Positions 1 to 9,303 of a stretch of 64,000 nucleotides of DNA are shown piece by piece; positions within the stretch are counted from its first letter, which is position 1; each line of letters begins with the position of its first letter. The stretch covers positions 1,488,001 to 1,552,000 of the forward strand of contig NZ_AP027361.1 of NCBI RefSeq assembly GCF_030295915.1. The letters are read 5' to 3'. Both the position numbers and the translations under genes were made by a program. This stretch comes from Thalassotalea sediminis. Lineage in GTDB: Bacteria; Pseudomonadota; Gammaproteobacteria; Enterobacterales; Alteromonadaceae. The notes beneath the pieces were generated by a model that saw nothing but the letters and a program-made list of their open reading frames with translations, did no database searches and was not told the DNA's origin.

Positions 1-2
1 AT

Positions 3-1265
3 AATATTGAAATTTATATCGGTTTAAAGCCCGTTGCTCAGTGGACTACCGCTAAAAAACGTGAAGCACTTCAAGTAAAGATTGAGGAGTCGTTAGCGCA
101 ATTCCCTGGGTTGTTGTTCAACTTCTCACAACCGATTGCAACGAGAGTGGATGAATTGTTATCAGGCGTAAAAGCGCAGTTAGCAATAAAGCTATTTGGC
201 CCTGATTTAACAATATTAGCGCAAAAGGGAAGAGAGATTGAGTTTGCGATTAAACAAATAGCGGGTACAAGAGATGTTGCTATGGAACAAATAACAGGTG
301 AAGCTCAACTTGTTATTACACCTAACAGGCAAGCATTATCGCGATTTGGTTTGTCTGTAGCAAGTGTCATGGATGTTGTTAGTAAAGGGGTTGGAGGCAC
401 CCAAGCGGGACAAATTATCACAGGGAATGAACGTTATGATATTTATGTGCGACTTGATAAGCCTTATCGTAGCAATACAGAGGCCATTGCAGACATTCGT
501 ATTCAATCATCTAGTGGGGCATGGGTAAGGCTAGGGGACGTTGCTGTTATTAGCTATGAATCTGGTGTTCCTCAAATAAGACGAGACGACGTTCAACGCA
601 GGGTGGTTATTCAGACAAATGTTCAAGGGAGAGATATGGGCTCTGTGGTCAAGGAAATTAAACAAACTATTGACCAGAATATACAGTTGCCTGCGGGATA
701 TACTGTCAGTATGGGAGGGCAGTTTGAAAGCCAGCAACGTGCACAAAAAAGGCTATCACTTGTTATCCCATTATCATTAACACTCATCGCAATATTGTTG
801 TATTTTGCATTTGGCTCTATTGGACAAGCAATGTTGATATTACTTAATGTGCCATTAGCAGTGATAGGTGGCGTGTTTTCACTTTACTTGTCAGGCCAAT
901 ATTTATCAGTACCTAGTGCTGTCGGTTTTATTACCTTGTTTGGCGTTGCGGTGTTAAATGGTGTGGTAATGGTTGAAAGCATTAATCAACAGCTGACATC
1001 GACAAAAGATATAAGTAGCGCAGTTATTGATGGCGCCTCATCACGTTTTCGGCCTGTTATGATGACAGCAATCACTTCCGCACTAGGGTTGATCCCGATG
1101 TTAATGTCGACTGGCATTGGTGCTGAAATTCAACGGCCTTTGGCAAGTGTCGTTGTTGGAGGGTTATTAACATCGACGCTGTTAACCTTAGTTATACTGC
1201 CTGTATTGTATCGACGATTTTCAAGAGCAAAAATCGCAAAGTTGAAGGGTGAGTCAAACGCTTAA
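3..1265 (+). CDS. Heavy-metal RND efflux pump inner-membrane subunit (CusA/CzcA type), 3' part
   Basis: Partial: the frame is open from base 3 and enters from outside the window, leaving about 420 codons of a protein usually near 1040 residues. The product is the proton-driven inner-membrane pump of a tripartite Cus/Czc system exporting metal cations. Visible are the pore/docking region (FNFSQPIATRVDEL, QLAIKLFG), the conserved GGTQAGQI stretch, and C-terminal membrane helices with the family signature RFRPVMMTAITSALGLIPM followed by a last helix ending ILPVLYRRF. The membrane-fusion and outer-membrane partners would lie to the left. Metal specificity (Cu/Ag versus Co/Zn/Cd) cannot be told from this part. 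Confidence 0.92.
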   Translation, partial: NIEIYIGLKPVAQWTTAKKREALQVKIEESLAQFPGLLFNFSQPIATRVDELLSGVKAQLAIKLFGPDLTILAQKGREIEFAIKQIAGTRDVAMEQITGEAQLVITPNRQALSRFGLSVASVMDVVSKGVGGTQAGQIITGNERYDIYVRLDKPYRSNTEAIADIRIQSSSGAWVRLGDVAVISYESGVPQIRRDDVQRRVVIQTNVQGRDMGSVVKEIKQTIDQNIQLPAGYTVSMGGQFESQQRAQKRLSLVIPLSLTLIAILLYFAFGSIGQAMLILLNVPLAVIGGVFSLYLSGQYLSVPSAVGFITLFGVAVLNGVVMVESINQQLTSTKDISSAVIDGASSRFRPVMMTAITSALGLIPMLMSTGIGAEIQRPLASVVVGGLLTSTLLTLVILPVLYRRFSRAKIAKLKGESNA

Positions 1266-1281
1266 TACTAAAAATGATTAG

Positions 1282-1317
1282 ACAGCTTGTATGACAAAAA
1301 ATATACAAGCTGTTTTG
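1282..1317 (+). terminator. Rho-independent terminator after the RND gene
   Basis: Perfect 11-bp stem (ACAGCTTGTAT, 1282-1292, with ATACAAGCTGT, 1303-1313), 10-base loop, followed by TTTT. It sits 17 bases after the RND stop and just before the convergent kinase gene, so it may serve both strands. Confidence 0.75.
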
Positions 1318-1333
1318 TATTGGTAGCTTGCCA

Positions 1334-4300
1334 TTAGGTTTGGCAAAGTTGTCTAAACTGAATTAGTTGTCCTTTCATCGCTACGACATCAAAAATATCA
1401 ATTGTTTGTTTTAAATCAGTTGCGAAGTGGCGTAATGCATCACTGTTATTTTGTTTTGCTTCATGTAGCAAGGATTCAGCAAAACTCGCAATATCGTTAA
1501 GGTTGTTACTTTTTATTAGCTGTTCACATGTTGGTAAATATTTTTCATGTAAATGTTGCTTTAGTGAATTGCTAAGCGGTTTCTGTTCAACATCAGGTAC
1601 ATTTGATGATTGTTGTTGATAGGGTAAAAAGCGCTTTAATTCTGTGATGAGTTCTTGTTTTAATACTGGCTTTCTTAAGTAACCAGCAAAGTTTTCACGA
1701 CGTTGCCTTTCATAATCGTCACGCATAACTGACGCTGTAAGCGCGACAATGGGCACATTTGGCTGATCATGTTTGATAATATTGGCAGCTTCATAACCAT
1801 CCATTTCTGGCATTCTTATATCCATGATCACTAAGTCAAACGGTTGTTCTTTAATTGCAGCAACGGCCTCAAAACCATTGCTAGCCTGTTGCGTATTAAT
1901 ATTCAGTGTGCGACAAATTTCAACTAATAAGTCTCGATTATCTTGAATATCATCAACGATTAATATGTTAGCGTCAGAAAAGGTAAGTGACAGTTGTTCT
2001 GTTTCTTCTGATAGAGGCTGTGGCGCGTTTTCAATTGCGCAAATATCAATATTTTTTAAGTAAATAGAAAAACAAGAACCTTTATTTAATTCACTTGTGA
2101 CAGATAATTTACCATTCATCAATTCTGTTAGTCTTTTACTAATGGTGAGTCCTAAGCCTGTACCACCATACTTTCTTACGCTTTGACCTTCTTGTTGTTG
2201 AAAACTTTCAAAAATATCATTAATTTTATCTTCTGGAATGCCAATGCCTGTATCTTCTACATCAATCCTTAGGTCGAGCGTACTATGAATTTCATTCTCA
2301 TTAATTGCGACAGCTCGCAAGGTAATACAGCCCTCTTCAGTAAATTTAACGGCATTGCCGACTAAATTAAAAAGAATTTGGCGAATGCGCGTTGCGTCTA
2401 ATAATAGAGCGTTCGGTATTTTCTCATCGACGTTAAGTACAAAGTCTAAGCCTTTTTTACGTACATTCATGGTAAAAACATTACTGATGTCTTCGAAAAT
2501 GGTATGTGGATTACAAACTTCTTTATCGATAGTGAGTTTGCCGGCTTCTATTTTTGATAGATCTAAAATGTCATTTATTAGCAAGAGTAGCGAGTTACCT
2601 GCTGACTTTATTGTTTTTACGAAGCTCTTAAGTTTATTGTCTTGAATTTGCTCATAAAGTAATTCAGTGAACCCAATAATAGCATTCATCGGCGTGCGAA
2701 TTTCATGGCTCATATTCGCTAAAAATTCAGACTTCGCTTCGTTAGCGGCTTCAGCGGTTGCTTTCGCGTGTTGTAATTCTCGCTCCATTGAGACTCGGTC
2801 ATTCAAATTAACGATAATATACATTAGCGCTGTTTTATTTTGATAGCGAATGGGAATAATAGAGAGTAAACCTTCAATGGTGGTATTGTTTAACGTTTGA
2901 ATTTTTACTTGCTCATCATGAATATTCTCTACACAACCTTGATAGAATTGTGTACTAGAAGTTTGGTGCAACGTTGCTTCGTCGATATCAAGTTCTTCTA
3001 TTGCCCAGTTATTGGCCATTAACAACGTGTTATCTTCAATATTAGCAACAAAAACAATAACGGGAATGTTATCAATAACGACAGATAGGTTACGTTCGCT
3101 CTGTTTTAATGATTGTTGTACTTTCGTTCTAAGTAGTATTTCTCGTTGTAATTTTCTATTCCAAATAAAAATAATGGCAATAATTAAGCAAGCAACACTC
3201 AGGATAATAAAAATAAGCTGGTAGTCGGTTTTTACAATTGGATCTTTGCTCCCCCATCTATCAACTATTTGTTGCTTTTCGTTGGTACTTATATTGGCTA
3301 GTACTCTATTTATCATCGGAATGATAGGGGCAAACTCTTGTTGAAAAACAAAACGTAGCTCTAAGTCGTATTGGGTTTTTCCTACTACTCTGATGCCACT
3401 ATAGCCACGCTCTGCTATTAAATAATTTACTTGAGCTAATGGACTAATAAAAACATCTGTCTTTCCAGATGATAAATCTTCAAGGCCTTGTTCGGCTGTA
3501 TCAACGAGTAAAAATGACTGTTCTGGAAATCGTTTTATTAAGTCTTCGCTACTAAAATAATCTTTAATTAGCGTAATACGCTTGTTAAAAACACGCGTAA
3601 TGTCGTCAATGTACTTATCTTCATTTTGCATAACTATCACAAATGGACTGCTTGCAAAGGTGTCAGAAAATAACAGCGTCTTTAAGGGTTTATAAGAGTT
3701 TGCTGCTGAGCCCATATCTGCAGTTTTCGACAGTAAAGCGTCTTTACTTTGTTGCCAATCTTTGGTTGGTAATCGATTAAAGTTAATATTGAGTGCTTGT
3801 GAAATAAGTGTGAGATAATCAGGCACAATACCTATGTGTTTACCTTGCTTGTTAGTAGCTTCAAAAGGCATCCAATTTGGATCTGTAGCTAATGTGATCT
3901 TGTTATGGGTTAATAACCATTGCTTTTCTTGTTTTGATAACTGAATTCTAGGTTTAGGATCTAAATGTTTATTGATTAACCATTTATCGTACAAGGTATC
4001 TGTTGCGTTACCCTCTAAATGAACAATGGCTTTATTAATGATATCTATTAGCGTGGTGTAATCATTTCTCGCGGCAAAATGTAAACTGTTTTGTGATGCT
4101 TGAGGTAACGTTTTGAAGGGGAGAATATTCGTGACTGATTTTTGCTCGAGCAAATAATTAATAACAGCATGAGCATCATAGATAATGTCAGCTTTTTTTT
4201 CTATCACATAATCTATAGCTTGCGATGGGGATTCCACATAAACAAAGGTTAAATTATGGATATGCTCTTTGATATAAGATTCCATGGCACTATCTTTAAT

Positions 4301-5521
4301 TATCGCTAATCGATAACCTGATAACTCTTTAAGTGTGGTGACATTCAAATCATTACGAATGAAAAAATAGTTAAGGAGTTTTATATAAGGCAATGAAAAA
4401 GTTAAATATTGTTCACGTTCTTCCGTTTTAAATACTGATAATAGTAAGTCTTGTTGTTTTTCCTTCACACTTTTTAAAGAGTTTGACCAAACGTCGGGAA
4501 ATACCTTAAAAGTTAAATTAGTGAGTCGGGCTATTTCATTTAGTAGGTCGTAGCTTAAACCTTGTTGCTGATTGTTATTATCAATGAATTCAAAAGGCGC
4601 CCAAGCTTTATCTCCTGCAACATTAATAATCGGGTGTTCTGCAATCCATTGACGCTCTTTTTCATTTAAATGAAATGTAGAGGTTTGTGAGGCTGTTGTT
4701 TTTGATAAGTTACTACTAAAAGGGTTTTTTGGTGGTTTGAACCATTTTAATTGAATCTCACGAGCTTGCTCCGATGAAATAGCATTTAAGCCTTTTTGAA
4801 TAATGCTAGCCAGCTCTGGATGCTCTTTATTTGAAACAAAATGAATCGGGTTTTTACCTAAGTTCCGCGTAGATTTAAACGGTACAATTGTCGTGATCCC
4901 CTCTTGCTCAAGGGTATAAATAAGCGCTCCGTAAGTATCAAAAAGAATGTCTGCATTGTTTTCTAATACTGCGTCGATAGCATCAGTAAATGTTTCAACT
5001 TCAACGATAATAATGTCTGGAAAGTGCTGCTTAATGATGGTTTGGTGAGCGTAACCTTTCGGCAGTGCAACACGTTTACCGTTGAGATCAGCTAAGGTGT
5101 TTACCACAAGACCTTTGCGAACAAAAAAATAGTCTAGAGCGTAAAAATAAGGAGTAGAGAAATTAAGAAAACGTTCTCTTTCTGTTGTTTTATAAACCGA
5201 ACCTAATAGGTGAATTTCATTATTTTTGAGCCGTGAAAGGTTAGTATGCCATTGTGCTGGTTTTACTCGATATTTTAACCCAGTATAGCGAGCAATGAGT
5301 TTTAGATAGTCATTAGCAATCCCCTGGGGTCTGCCTTGAGAATCAACAAAATTAATCGGCGTCCAGTCTAAACTGCCGCCAACTATGATTTCAGGGTGAT
5401 TTTCTAACCATTGCTGCTCTGCCAGTGTTAGTGGCACTTTTACAGGCGTTTGACTAATATCTTGTGCAATTGAGAACCACGAGAGACTCAAAAGAAGCAC
5501 GAGACATAAACGATTTAGCAT
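1334..5521 (-). CDS. Hybrid sensor histidine kinase with three periplasmic SBP_bac_3 domains (BvgS/EvgS-like)
   Basis: A 1395-residue transmembrane sensor. Order: signal peptide (1-20); three bacterial solute-binding family 3 domains at about 35-262, 292-514 and 535-757, each opening with a W(L/I)xxHxxIxxxxDxxWxPxxF-type motif; membrane helix 767-787; PAS-like region 815-910; HisKA with phospho-acceptor His939 (SHEIRTPMNA); HATPase with N box LVGNAVKFTEEG, G1 DTGIGIPED and G2 GGTGLGLTISKR; receiver domain 1185-1300 with Asp1234 and Lys1284. The last ~85 residues occupy the place of an Hpt domain but show no HxxKG-type phospho-histidine motif. BvgS and EvgS have two binding domains, so the third is unusual. 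The gene follows the HD-GYP regulator by 4 bases, so the two are probably co-transcribed and functionally paired. Ligand unknown; amino-acid-like solutes are the family norm. Confidence 0.93.
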   Translation of the reverse strand: MLNRLCLVLLLSLSWFSIAQDISQTPVKVPLTLAEQQWLENHPEIIVGGSLDWTPINFVDSQGRPQGIANDYLKLIARYTGLKYRVKPAQWHTNLSRLKNNEIHLLGSVYKTTERERFLNFSTPYFYALDYFFVRKGLVVNTLADLNGKRVALPKGYAHQTIIKQHFPDIIIVEVETFTDAIDAVLENNADILFDTYGALIYTLEQEGITTIVPFKSTRNLGKNPIHFVSNKEHPELASIIQKGLNAISSEQAREIQLKWFKPPKNPFSSNLSKTTASQTSTFHLNEKERQWIAEHPIINVAGDKAWAPFEFIDNNNQQQGLSYDLLNEIARLTNLTFKVFPDVWSNSLKSVKEKQQDLLLSVFKTEEREQYLTFSLPYIKLLNYFFIRNDLNVTTLKELSGYRLAIIKDSAMESYIKEHIHNLTFVYVESPSQAIDYVIEKKADIIYDAHAVINYLLEQKSVTNILPFKTLPQASQNSLHFAARNDYTTLIDIINKAIVHLEGNATDTLYDKWLINKHLDPKPRIQLSKQEKQWLLTHNKITLATDPNWMPFEATNKQGKHIGIVPDYLTLISQALNINFNRLPTKDWQQSKDALLSKTADMGSAANSYKPLKTLLFSDTFASSPFVIVMQNEDKYIDDITRVFNKRITLIKDYFSSEDLIKRFPEQSFLLVDTAEQGLEDLSSGKTDVFISPLAQVNYLIAERGYSGIRVVGKTQYDLELRFVFQQEFAPIIPMINRVLANISTNEKQQIVDRWGSKDPIVKTDYQLIFIILSVACLIIAIIFIWNRKLQREILLRTKVQQSLKQSERNLSVVIDNIPVIVFVANIEDNTLLMANNWAIEELDIDEATLHQTSSTQFYQGCVENIHDEQVKIQTLNNTTIEGLLSIIPIRYQNKTALMYIIVNLNDRVSMERELQHAKATAEAANEAKSEFLANMSHEIRTPMNAIIGFTELLYEQIQDNKLKSFVKTIKSAGNSLLLLINDILDLSKIEAGKLTIDKEVCNPHTIFEDISNVFTMNVRKKGLDFVLNVDEKIPNALLLDATRIRQILFNLVGNAVKFTEEGCITLRAVAINENEIHSTLDLRIDVEDTGIGIPEDKINDIFESFQQQEGQSVRKYGGTGLGLTISKRLTELMNGKLSVTSELNKGSCFSIYLKNIDICAIENAPQPLSEETEQLSLTFSDANILIVDDIQDNRDLLVEICRTLNINTQQASNGFEAVAAIKEQPFDLVIMDIRMPEMDGYEAANIIKHDQPNVPIVALTASVMRDDYERQRRENFAGYLRKPVLKQELITELKRFLPYQQQSSNVPDVEQKPLSNSLKQHLHEKYLPTCEQLIKSNNLNDIASFAESLLHEAKQNNSDALRHFATDLKQTIDIFDVVAMKGQLIQFRQLCQT

Positions 5522-5525
5522 AGTG

Positions 5526-6575
5526 TTAATGCATTATTTCCATAAATTTTGGAAGATACTTAATTAGGATGTCAACGAGCATTGGATCGAAATGCTTACC
5601 GCTATTTTCTTTAATATAATTAACGGCATCTTCTACAGACCAAGCATCTTTATATTGACGTTTATGTGTTAACGCATCAAAAACATCGGCAAGTGCAACA
5701 ATTCGTCCGTAAATATGAATTTCTTCGCCTTTTAACCCTCTTGGGTAGCCAGTTCCATCCCACTTCTCGTGATGTTCATGAGCAATAATTGATGCTGCAG
5801 TAGTTAATCGACGTTTCGAATGACTTAAAAGTTCATAACCTTTTTCAGCATGCGTTTTCATGATGGTCATTTCATCATCGGTTAGTTTGCCTGGTTTATG
5901 TAAAATCTCTTTGGGTATCGCAATTTTACCAATATCATGCATAGGAGAAGCAAGGAATACAGTATTTACATCAGTATCACTGAGGTAATCGACATGTTGA
6001 GCAAGCAGTTTACATGTCTCTGCAACGCGGCGGATATGTTGTCCTGTTTCATCAGAGGTTGATTCCATGACTTCCATTAATATGTAAATCATTTCACATT
6101 GGTGCTCTTCTATTTCAAGCACTAACCGTTCAGCTTGTAATTTTGCTTTTTGCTCTATTTCTGCCGAGTGTTTTTGTATCGCTTTGCGGGTTGTTGAGAG
6201 CTCTACGTGAGTTTTGACGCGAGAAAGCAGTTCATTTGCATGAAAGGGTTTGGTAATGTAGTCGACGCCGCCGACTTCAAATCCTTGTGATATAGCATCG
6301 ATGTCAGCCTTAGCTGTTAGAAAAATTACTGGAATGTCTTTTTTTGCTTCAAGTGACTTAATTGTTTTGCAGACATCATAACCGTTAAGCTTAGGCATCA
6401 TGATATCAAGCAATATCAAGTCAAAGTCAGTGTTCTTAATTAAGTTAATTGCTTCTTCGCCATCCAATGCAAATGAGAATGTATAACTTTCTTCTTTCAA
6501 CACATTCATGGCAACTTGAATATTGTCTGAGACATCATCAACAATCAAGATATGTATATCACGTCCACTCTTCAC
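5526..6575 (-). CDS. Response regulator with HD-GYP c-di-GMP phosphodiesterase domain (RpfG-like)
   Basis: About 349 residues. An N-terminal receiver domain (DD pair near residues 13-14, phospho-acceptor Asp57 in LILLDIMMP, TAK and KPF switch residues) is joined by a helical linker to an HD-GYP domain. HDIGKIAIP carries the metal-binding HD (about 213-214) and HHEKWDGTGYPRGLKGE is the diagnostic signature. The domain should hydrolyse c-di-GMP to pGpG or GMP when phosphorylation permits. Start choice: an upstream TTG at 6608 is in frame, but the GTG at 6573-6575 has an AAGGAG ribosome site five bases before it and is preferred. First gene of the operon with the hybrid kinase, which is its likely phosphodonor. 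Confidence 0.92.
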   Translation of the reverse strand: MKSGRDIHILIVDDVSDNIQVAMNVLKEESYTFSFALDGEEAINLIKNTDFDLILLDIMMPKLNGYDVCKTIKSLEAKKDIPVIFLTAKADIDAISQGFEVGGVDYITKPFHANELLSRVKTHVELSTTRKAIQKHSAEIEQKAKLQAERLVLEIEEHQCEMIYILMEVMESTSDETGQHIRRVAETCKLLAQHVDYLSDTDVNTVFLASPMHDIGKIAIPKEILHKPGKLTDDEMTIMKTHAEKGYELLSHSKRRLTTAASIIAHEHHEKWDGTGYPRGLKGEEIHIYGRIVALADVFDALTHKRQYKDAWSVEDAVNYIKENSGKHFDPMLVDILIKYLPKFMEIMH

Positions 6576-6724
6576 TACAGCTCCTTTACTACTTTGTCTA
6601 ATTGACAATCGTCAATGTAGAAATAGCGATGAATAAGTTCATCTTATGTCTGTGATAATAATTACGACTTTTTACATAAATGTCTAGTGTTCATTTGTTG
6701 TACAAGAAATTTATATGTTCACAA

Positions 6725-6763
6725 AAGACGGTAAACTACTGCAGGTCTCAAAATTACCGTCTT
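6725..6763 (-). terminator. Hairpin, candidate terminator of maoP
   Basis: Perfect 10-bp inverted repeat (AAGACGGTAA 6725-6734, TTACCGTCTT 6754-6763) with a 19-base loop, starting 20 bases after the maoP stop. On the minus strand it ends in TTTTG, so the T tract is short. It could instead be an operator for the signalling operon. Confidence 0.45.
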
Positions 6764-6783
6764 ATTTCTACGTACTGTAAATA

Positions 6784-7119
6784 TTAAGCAAACTCTAAAT
6801 CGTTATTTTGACTAAATGACGACTTGGCGTTACTTTTTGCAAAGCCATGATGTATTTTACTTTTCTCTACTGCATGTAGGTATTTTTGCCATAACTTTGC
6901 AGGGTAATAAGTCGTTACCGTTGTTAACTGTTCAACAAAAAGTTGCTCATCTTCATTAATAGGCAACAAACTGCCATCAGCAAGGCCCGCGAATGTATAG
7001 CCATAGGTGAGCAATTCATCAGATTCTCGTTTGTTAAAATAACCACTGCGAGAAATGCCGTGTGTAAACACGTTATCGCCATAATATGGAGATTTACCTT
7101 TGCGTATGTTGGTAATCAT
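6784..7119 (-). CDS. maoP: MaoP / DUF413 (YifE) family protein
   Basis: A 111-residue DUF413 protein. The N-terminal block aligns with E. coli YifE/MaoP: YFNKRESDELLTYGYTFAGL matches the YF-(5)-H/GF-SR-G-F-xx-E-x-LxxYG pattern, followed by a conserved EDEQLFVEQL and a W-x-KY motif (LWQKYLHAVEK). In E. coli MaoP acts with the site maoS to constrain the Ori macrodomain; that role here is by homology. The divergent neighbour is an HdfR-like regulator, the same pairing as in E. coli, which strengthens both calls. The polar C-terminal tail (after about 95) is variable. Confidence 0.85.
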   Translation of the reverse strand: MITNIRKGKSPYYGDNVFTHGISRSGYFNKRESDELLTYGYTFAGLADGSLLPINEDEQLFVEQLTTVTTYYPAKLWQKYLHAVEKSKIHHGFAKSNAKSSFSQNNDLEFA

Positions 7120-7437
7120 AGTTTTCCCTCATTGTCTTGTCATAATTAACAGATACTCTTATTTGATTGATCTAAAGCGTAAGAGGTTGTTAAAAACTAA
7201 CGCTTCGAGTGATGAATAATGAAAAAATACTAGCCACGACACGAGAGTAAGCGTATAAGGCTTGATGTGCACATGAGATATCAATGGTTAAATTCATATT
7301 GCTTGTCATTCACGGTGCGCCTTGGCTAACTTTTTTGAAAATGTATGCAAAAAAGGGCTGATTGAAAAACAAAAAATATTTGTCGTTAAGACAATATTTT
7401 TTTACATTACAGTCGTATATTAACGTTGGATATTTTT
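7120..7437. promoter_or_regulatory. maoP-hdfR divergent intergenic region with a TTGTC-N5-GACAA palindrome
   Basis: About 318 bases between divergent genes, AT-rich. The clearest element is TTGTC-GTTAA-GACAA at 7380-7394, about 43 bases before the hdfR start, a plausible LysR-type autoregulatory site. In E. coli the maoS site lies near maoP; no maoS copy was identified by eye here. No other structure seen. Confidence 0.4.
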
Positions 7438-8268
7438 ATGGATATTCGTGTATTCAAAACCTTTATTGCTGTGGCAGAAAATAAGCATTTCGGCCGAGCA
7501 GCTGAAAATTTATACATTACTCAAGCTGCCGTGAGTGCCAGAATTAAGCAATTAGAAGAGTTTTACGGCACCCAGTTACTTATCAGAGATAAGAACAACT
7601 TAAGATTAACGCCTGCTGGTGAAGCGCTGTTATCGCATGCTCATATGCTTGTAAATCAAATGGAGCAGTCTAAAATTGCACTAACTATTGCCGATCAACA
7701 AAAGGCGACATTTAATATTGCAGCGACACCCAATGTTTGGGATGCGTTTTTTAGCTCGCGTATTCTTGATGCCTTAGCTGCATTTGAACACTTATCTCTG
7801 AGTTCAGAAATTTCGGTAAGAGAAGCCATTCAGCGCAAGCTTGATGAACGAACTGTAGATGTAGGTTTATTGACAGACCCAATAAAAGATGATGACTTTG
7901 TTAATGTATTAATTGGTTATTTCGAGTTATCTTTTGTTGGTAGTGAGCCAACATTTGATGCCACTTGTAATGACTATATTTACGTTGATTGGGGACTTAC
8001 TTTCAATAAAGAGCATGCTTTACATCATAAAGTGGTACCAAAATTTAAAACATCGACCGCAATGATGGCGCTTGAAGTCATGTTATCGCAAGGTGGTTTT
8101 GGTTATTTGCCTAATGAATTGGTACAGGAGTTCGTTAAAAATGGTAGCTTGTTTACGATTGACTCGCCTTTACAAATAAAACGTCCTATCTATATGGTTT
8201 ATAAGAAAAATCACCATCACCAAACATTAATCGAAGAGTGTAAACAACTGTTTAGTCGCGCGCGATAA
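7438..8268 (+). CDS. hdfR: LysR-family transcriptional regulator, HdfR-like
   Basis: About 276 residues. Typical LysR winged helix at the N terminus (MDIRVFKTFIAVAENKHFGRAAE, then TQAAVSARIKQLE), followed by an effector-binding domain. The pattern MDxxxxKTFxxVxxxxHFGRAAExLYxTQxAVSxRIxQLE, the FxIxAxxxxWxxF stretch and the DxLLT equivalent match E. coli HdfR along most of the length, and the divergent maoP is the same neighbour as in E. coli. HdfR there represses flhDC; whether this one does is not visible. Start: an in-frame TTG lies 12 bases upstream, but the ATG at 7438 aligns with the family N terminus. Confidence 0.85.
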   Translation: MDIRVFKTFIAVAENKHFGRAAENLYITQAAVSARIKQLEEFYGTQLLIRDKNNLRLTPAGEALLSHAHMLVNQMEQSKIALTIADQQKATFNIAATPNVWDAFFSSRILDALAAFEHLSLSSEISVREAIQRKLDERTVDVGLLTDPIKDDDFVNVLIGYFELSFVGSEPTFDATCNDYIYVDWGLTFNKEHALHHKVVPKFKTSTAMMALEVMLSQGGFGYLPNELVQEFVKNGSLFTIDSPLQIKRPIYMVYKKNHHHQTLIEECKQLFSRAR

Positions 8269-8297
8269 CGCGATAAATAGATAATTGATAAATTATT

Positions 8298-9260
8298 ATG
8301 TCACTTGAATTAATATTAAGAACATTGCTTGATGATCCTTCTATCACCATTGAAGGACAACTGCAGTCATTATGGAGTGGCTATGGTCAAATTGTGCGTT
8401 GTTATAGTAATGCCAAAGCCCGCTACTACATAATAAAAGTTGTTAAACCCGGTAACAGTGACGAACACCCGCGCGGTTGGGGAGGAGATGTAAGTCATCA
8501 ACGTAAAATGCGTTCATATCAGGTAGAGGCTACATTTTATCAACAATATGCTTCGTTAACTGATCATCTTTGTAAAGTACCGGACCTTATCGCCATCCAA
8601 ACCTTGGGTGATAAAACCATTCTTGTAATGGAAGATCTCTATTACAACGGTTATAACCGAACGCATAATGAAGGAACACGTGAAAACTTAGCAATTGCTA
8701 TAAAGTGGTTAGCTTATTTCCATGCTAAATTTTGGCAAAATAGGGGGAGTGGTTTGTGGCCAGTAGGAACATACTGGCATTTAGGTACTCGTAAAAAAGA
8801 ATGGCAAGCGATGCCAGACTCCCTGTACAAAAGAAAAGCTAGTGCGATCACCGATAAACTAAATTCAGCACGCTTTACCACTTTGCTTCACGGTGATGTT
8901 AAATTTGCTAACTTATGTTTTCATCAAGATGAGCGCTCTGTCGCTGCCGTTGATTTTCAATATATTGGGCGTGGTGCTGGTGTTGTTGATTTAGCGTATT
9001 TACTCGGCAGCTGTTGTGATGAAGATAGCCTATTTAAATTAGTTGACTACGCATTAGAGACTTACCAGCAACACTTAATTGATGCGTTAAATTGGTATCA
9101 AATCTCTGTAGACAGTAAAGCATTAACGAATGAAATTACTGAATTATACCCTTTCGCTTGGGCTGATTTTTACCGTTTTTTATTGGGCTGGAATCCTGAT
9201 AGCTGGAAGGTTAACACCTATATAAAACAGCTATCAGAGCAAGCACTAAAGTCAATCTAA
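8298..9260 (+). CDS. Phosphotransferase of the EcKinase/choline-kinase-like (APH fold) superfamily
   Basis: A 320-residue single-domain kinase-like protein. The catalytic loop is LLHGDVKFANLCF (about 199-211; HGD-x-x-x-x-N) and the metal-binding aspartate is in AAVDFQYIGRG (DFG-like position), followed by DLAYLLGSC, as in ecdysteroid-kinase-like and aminoglycoside/choline phosphotransferases. It likely phosphorylates a hydroxyl of an unknown small molecule in the cytoplasm. It starts 29 bases after hdfR on the same strand and may be co-transcribed. Substrate unknown. Confidence 0.75.
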   Translation: MSLELILRTLLDDPSITIEGQLQSLWSGYGQIVRCYSNAKARYYIIKVVKPGNSDEHPRGWGGDVSHQRKMRSYQVEATFYQQYASLTDHLCKVPDLIAIQTLGDKTILVMEDLYYNGYNRTHNEGTRENLAIAIKWLAYFHAKFWQNRGSGLWPVGTYWHLGTRKKEWQAMPDSLYKRKASAITDKLNSARFTTLLHGDVKFANLCFHQDERSVAAVDFQYIGRGAGVVDLAYLLGSCCDEDSLFKLVDYALETYQQHLIDALNWYQISVDSKALTNEITELYPFAWADFYRFLLGWNPDSWKVNTYIKQLSEQALKSI

Positions 9261-9303
9261 CCTGATACGTATAAACACAATGTTGCACATTAAAGTTGAC
9301 CTT

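Noticed and set aside
7120-7437. maoS site for MaoP
   Set aside because: The exact maoS sequence could not be recalled with certainty, so no match is claimed.
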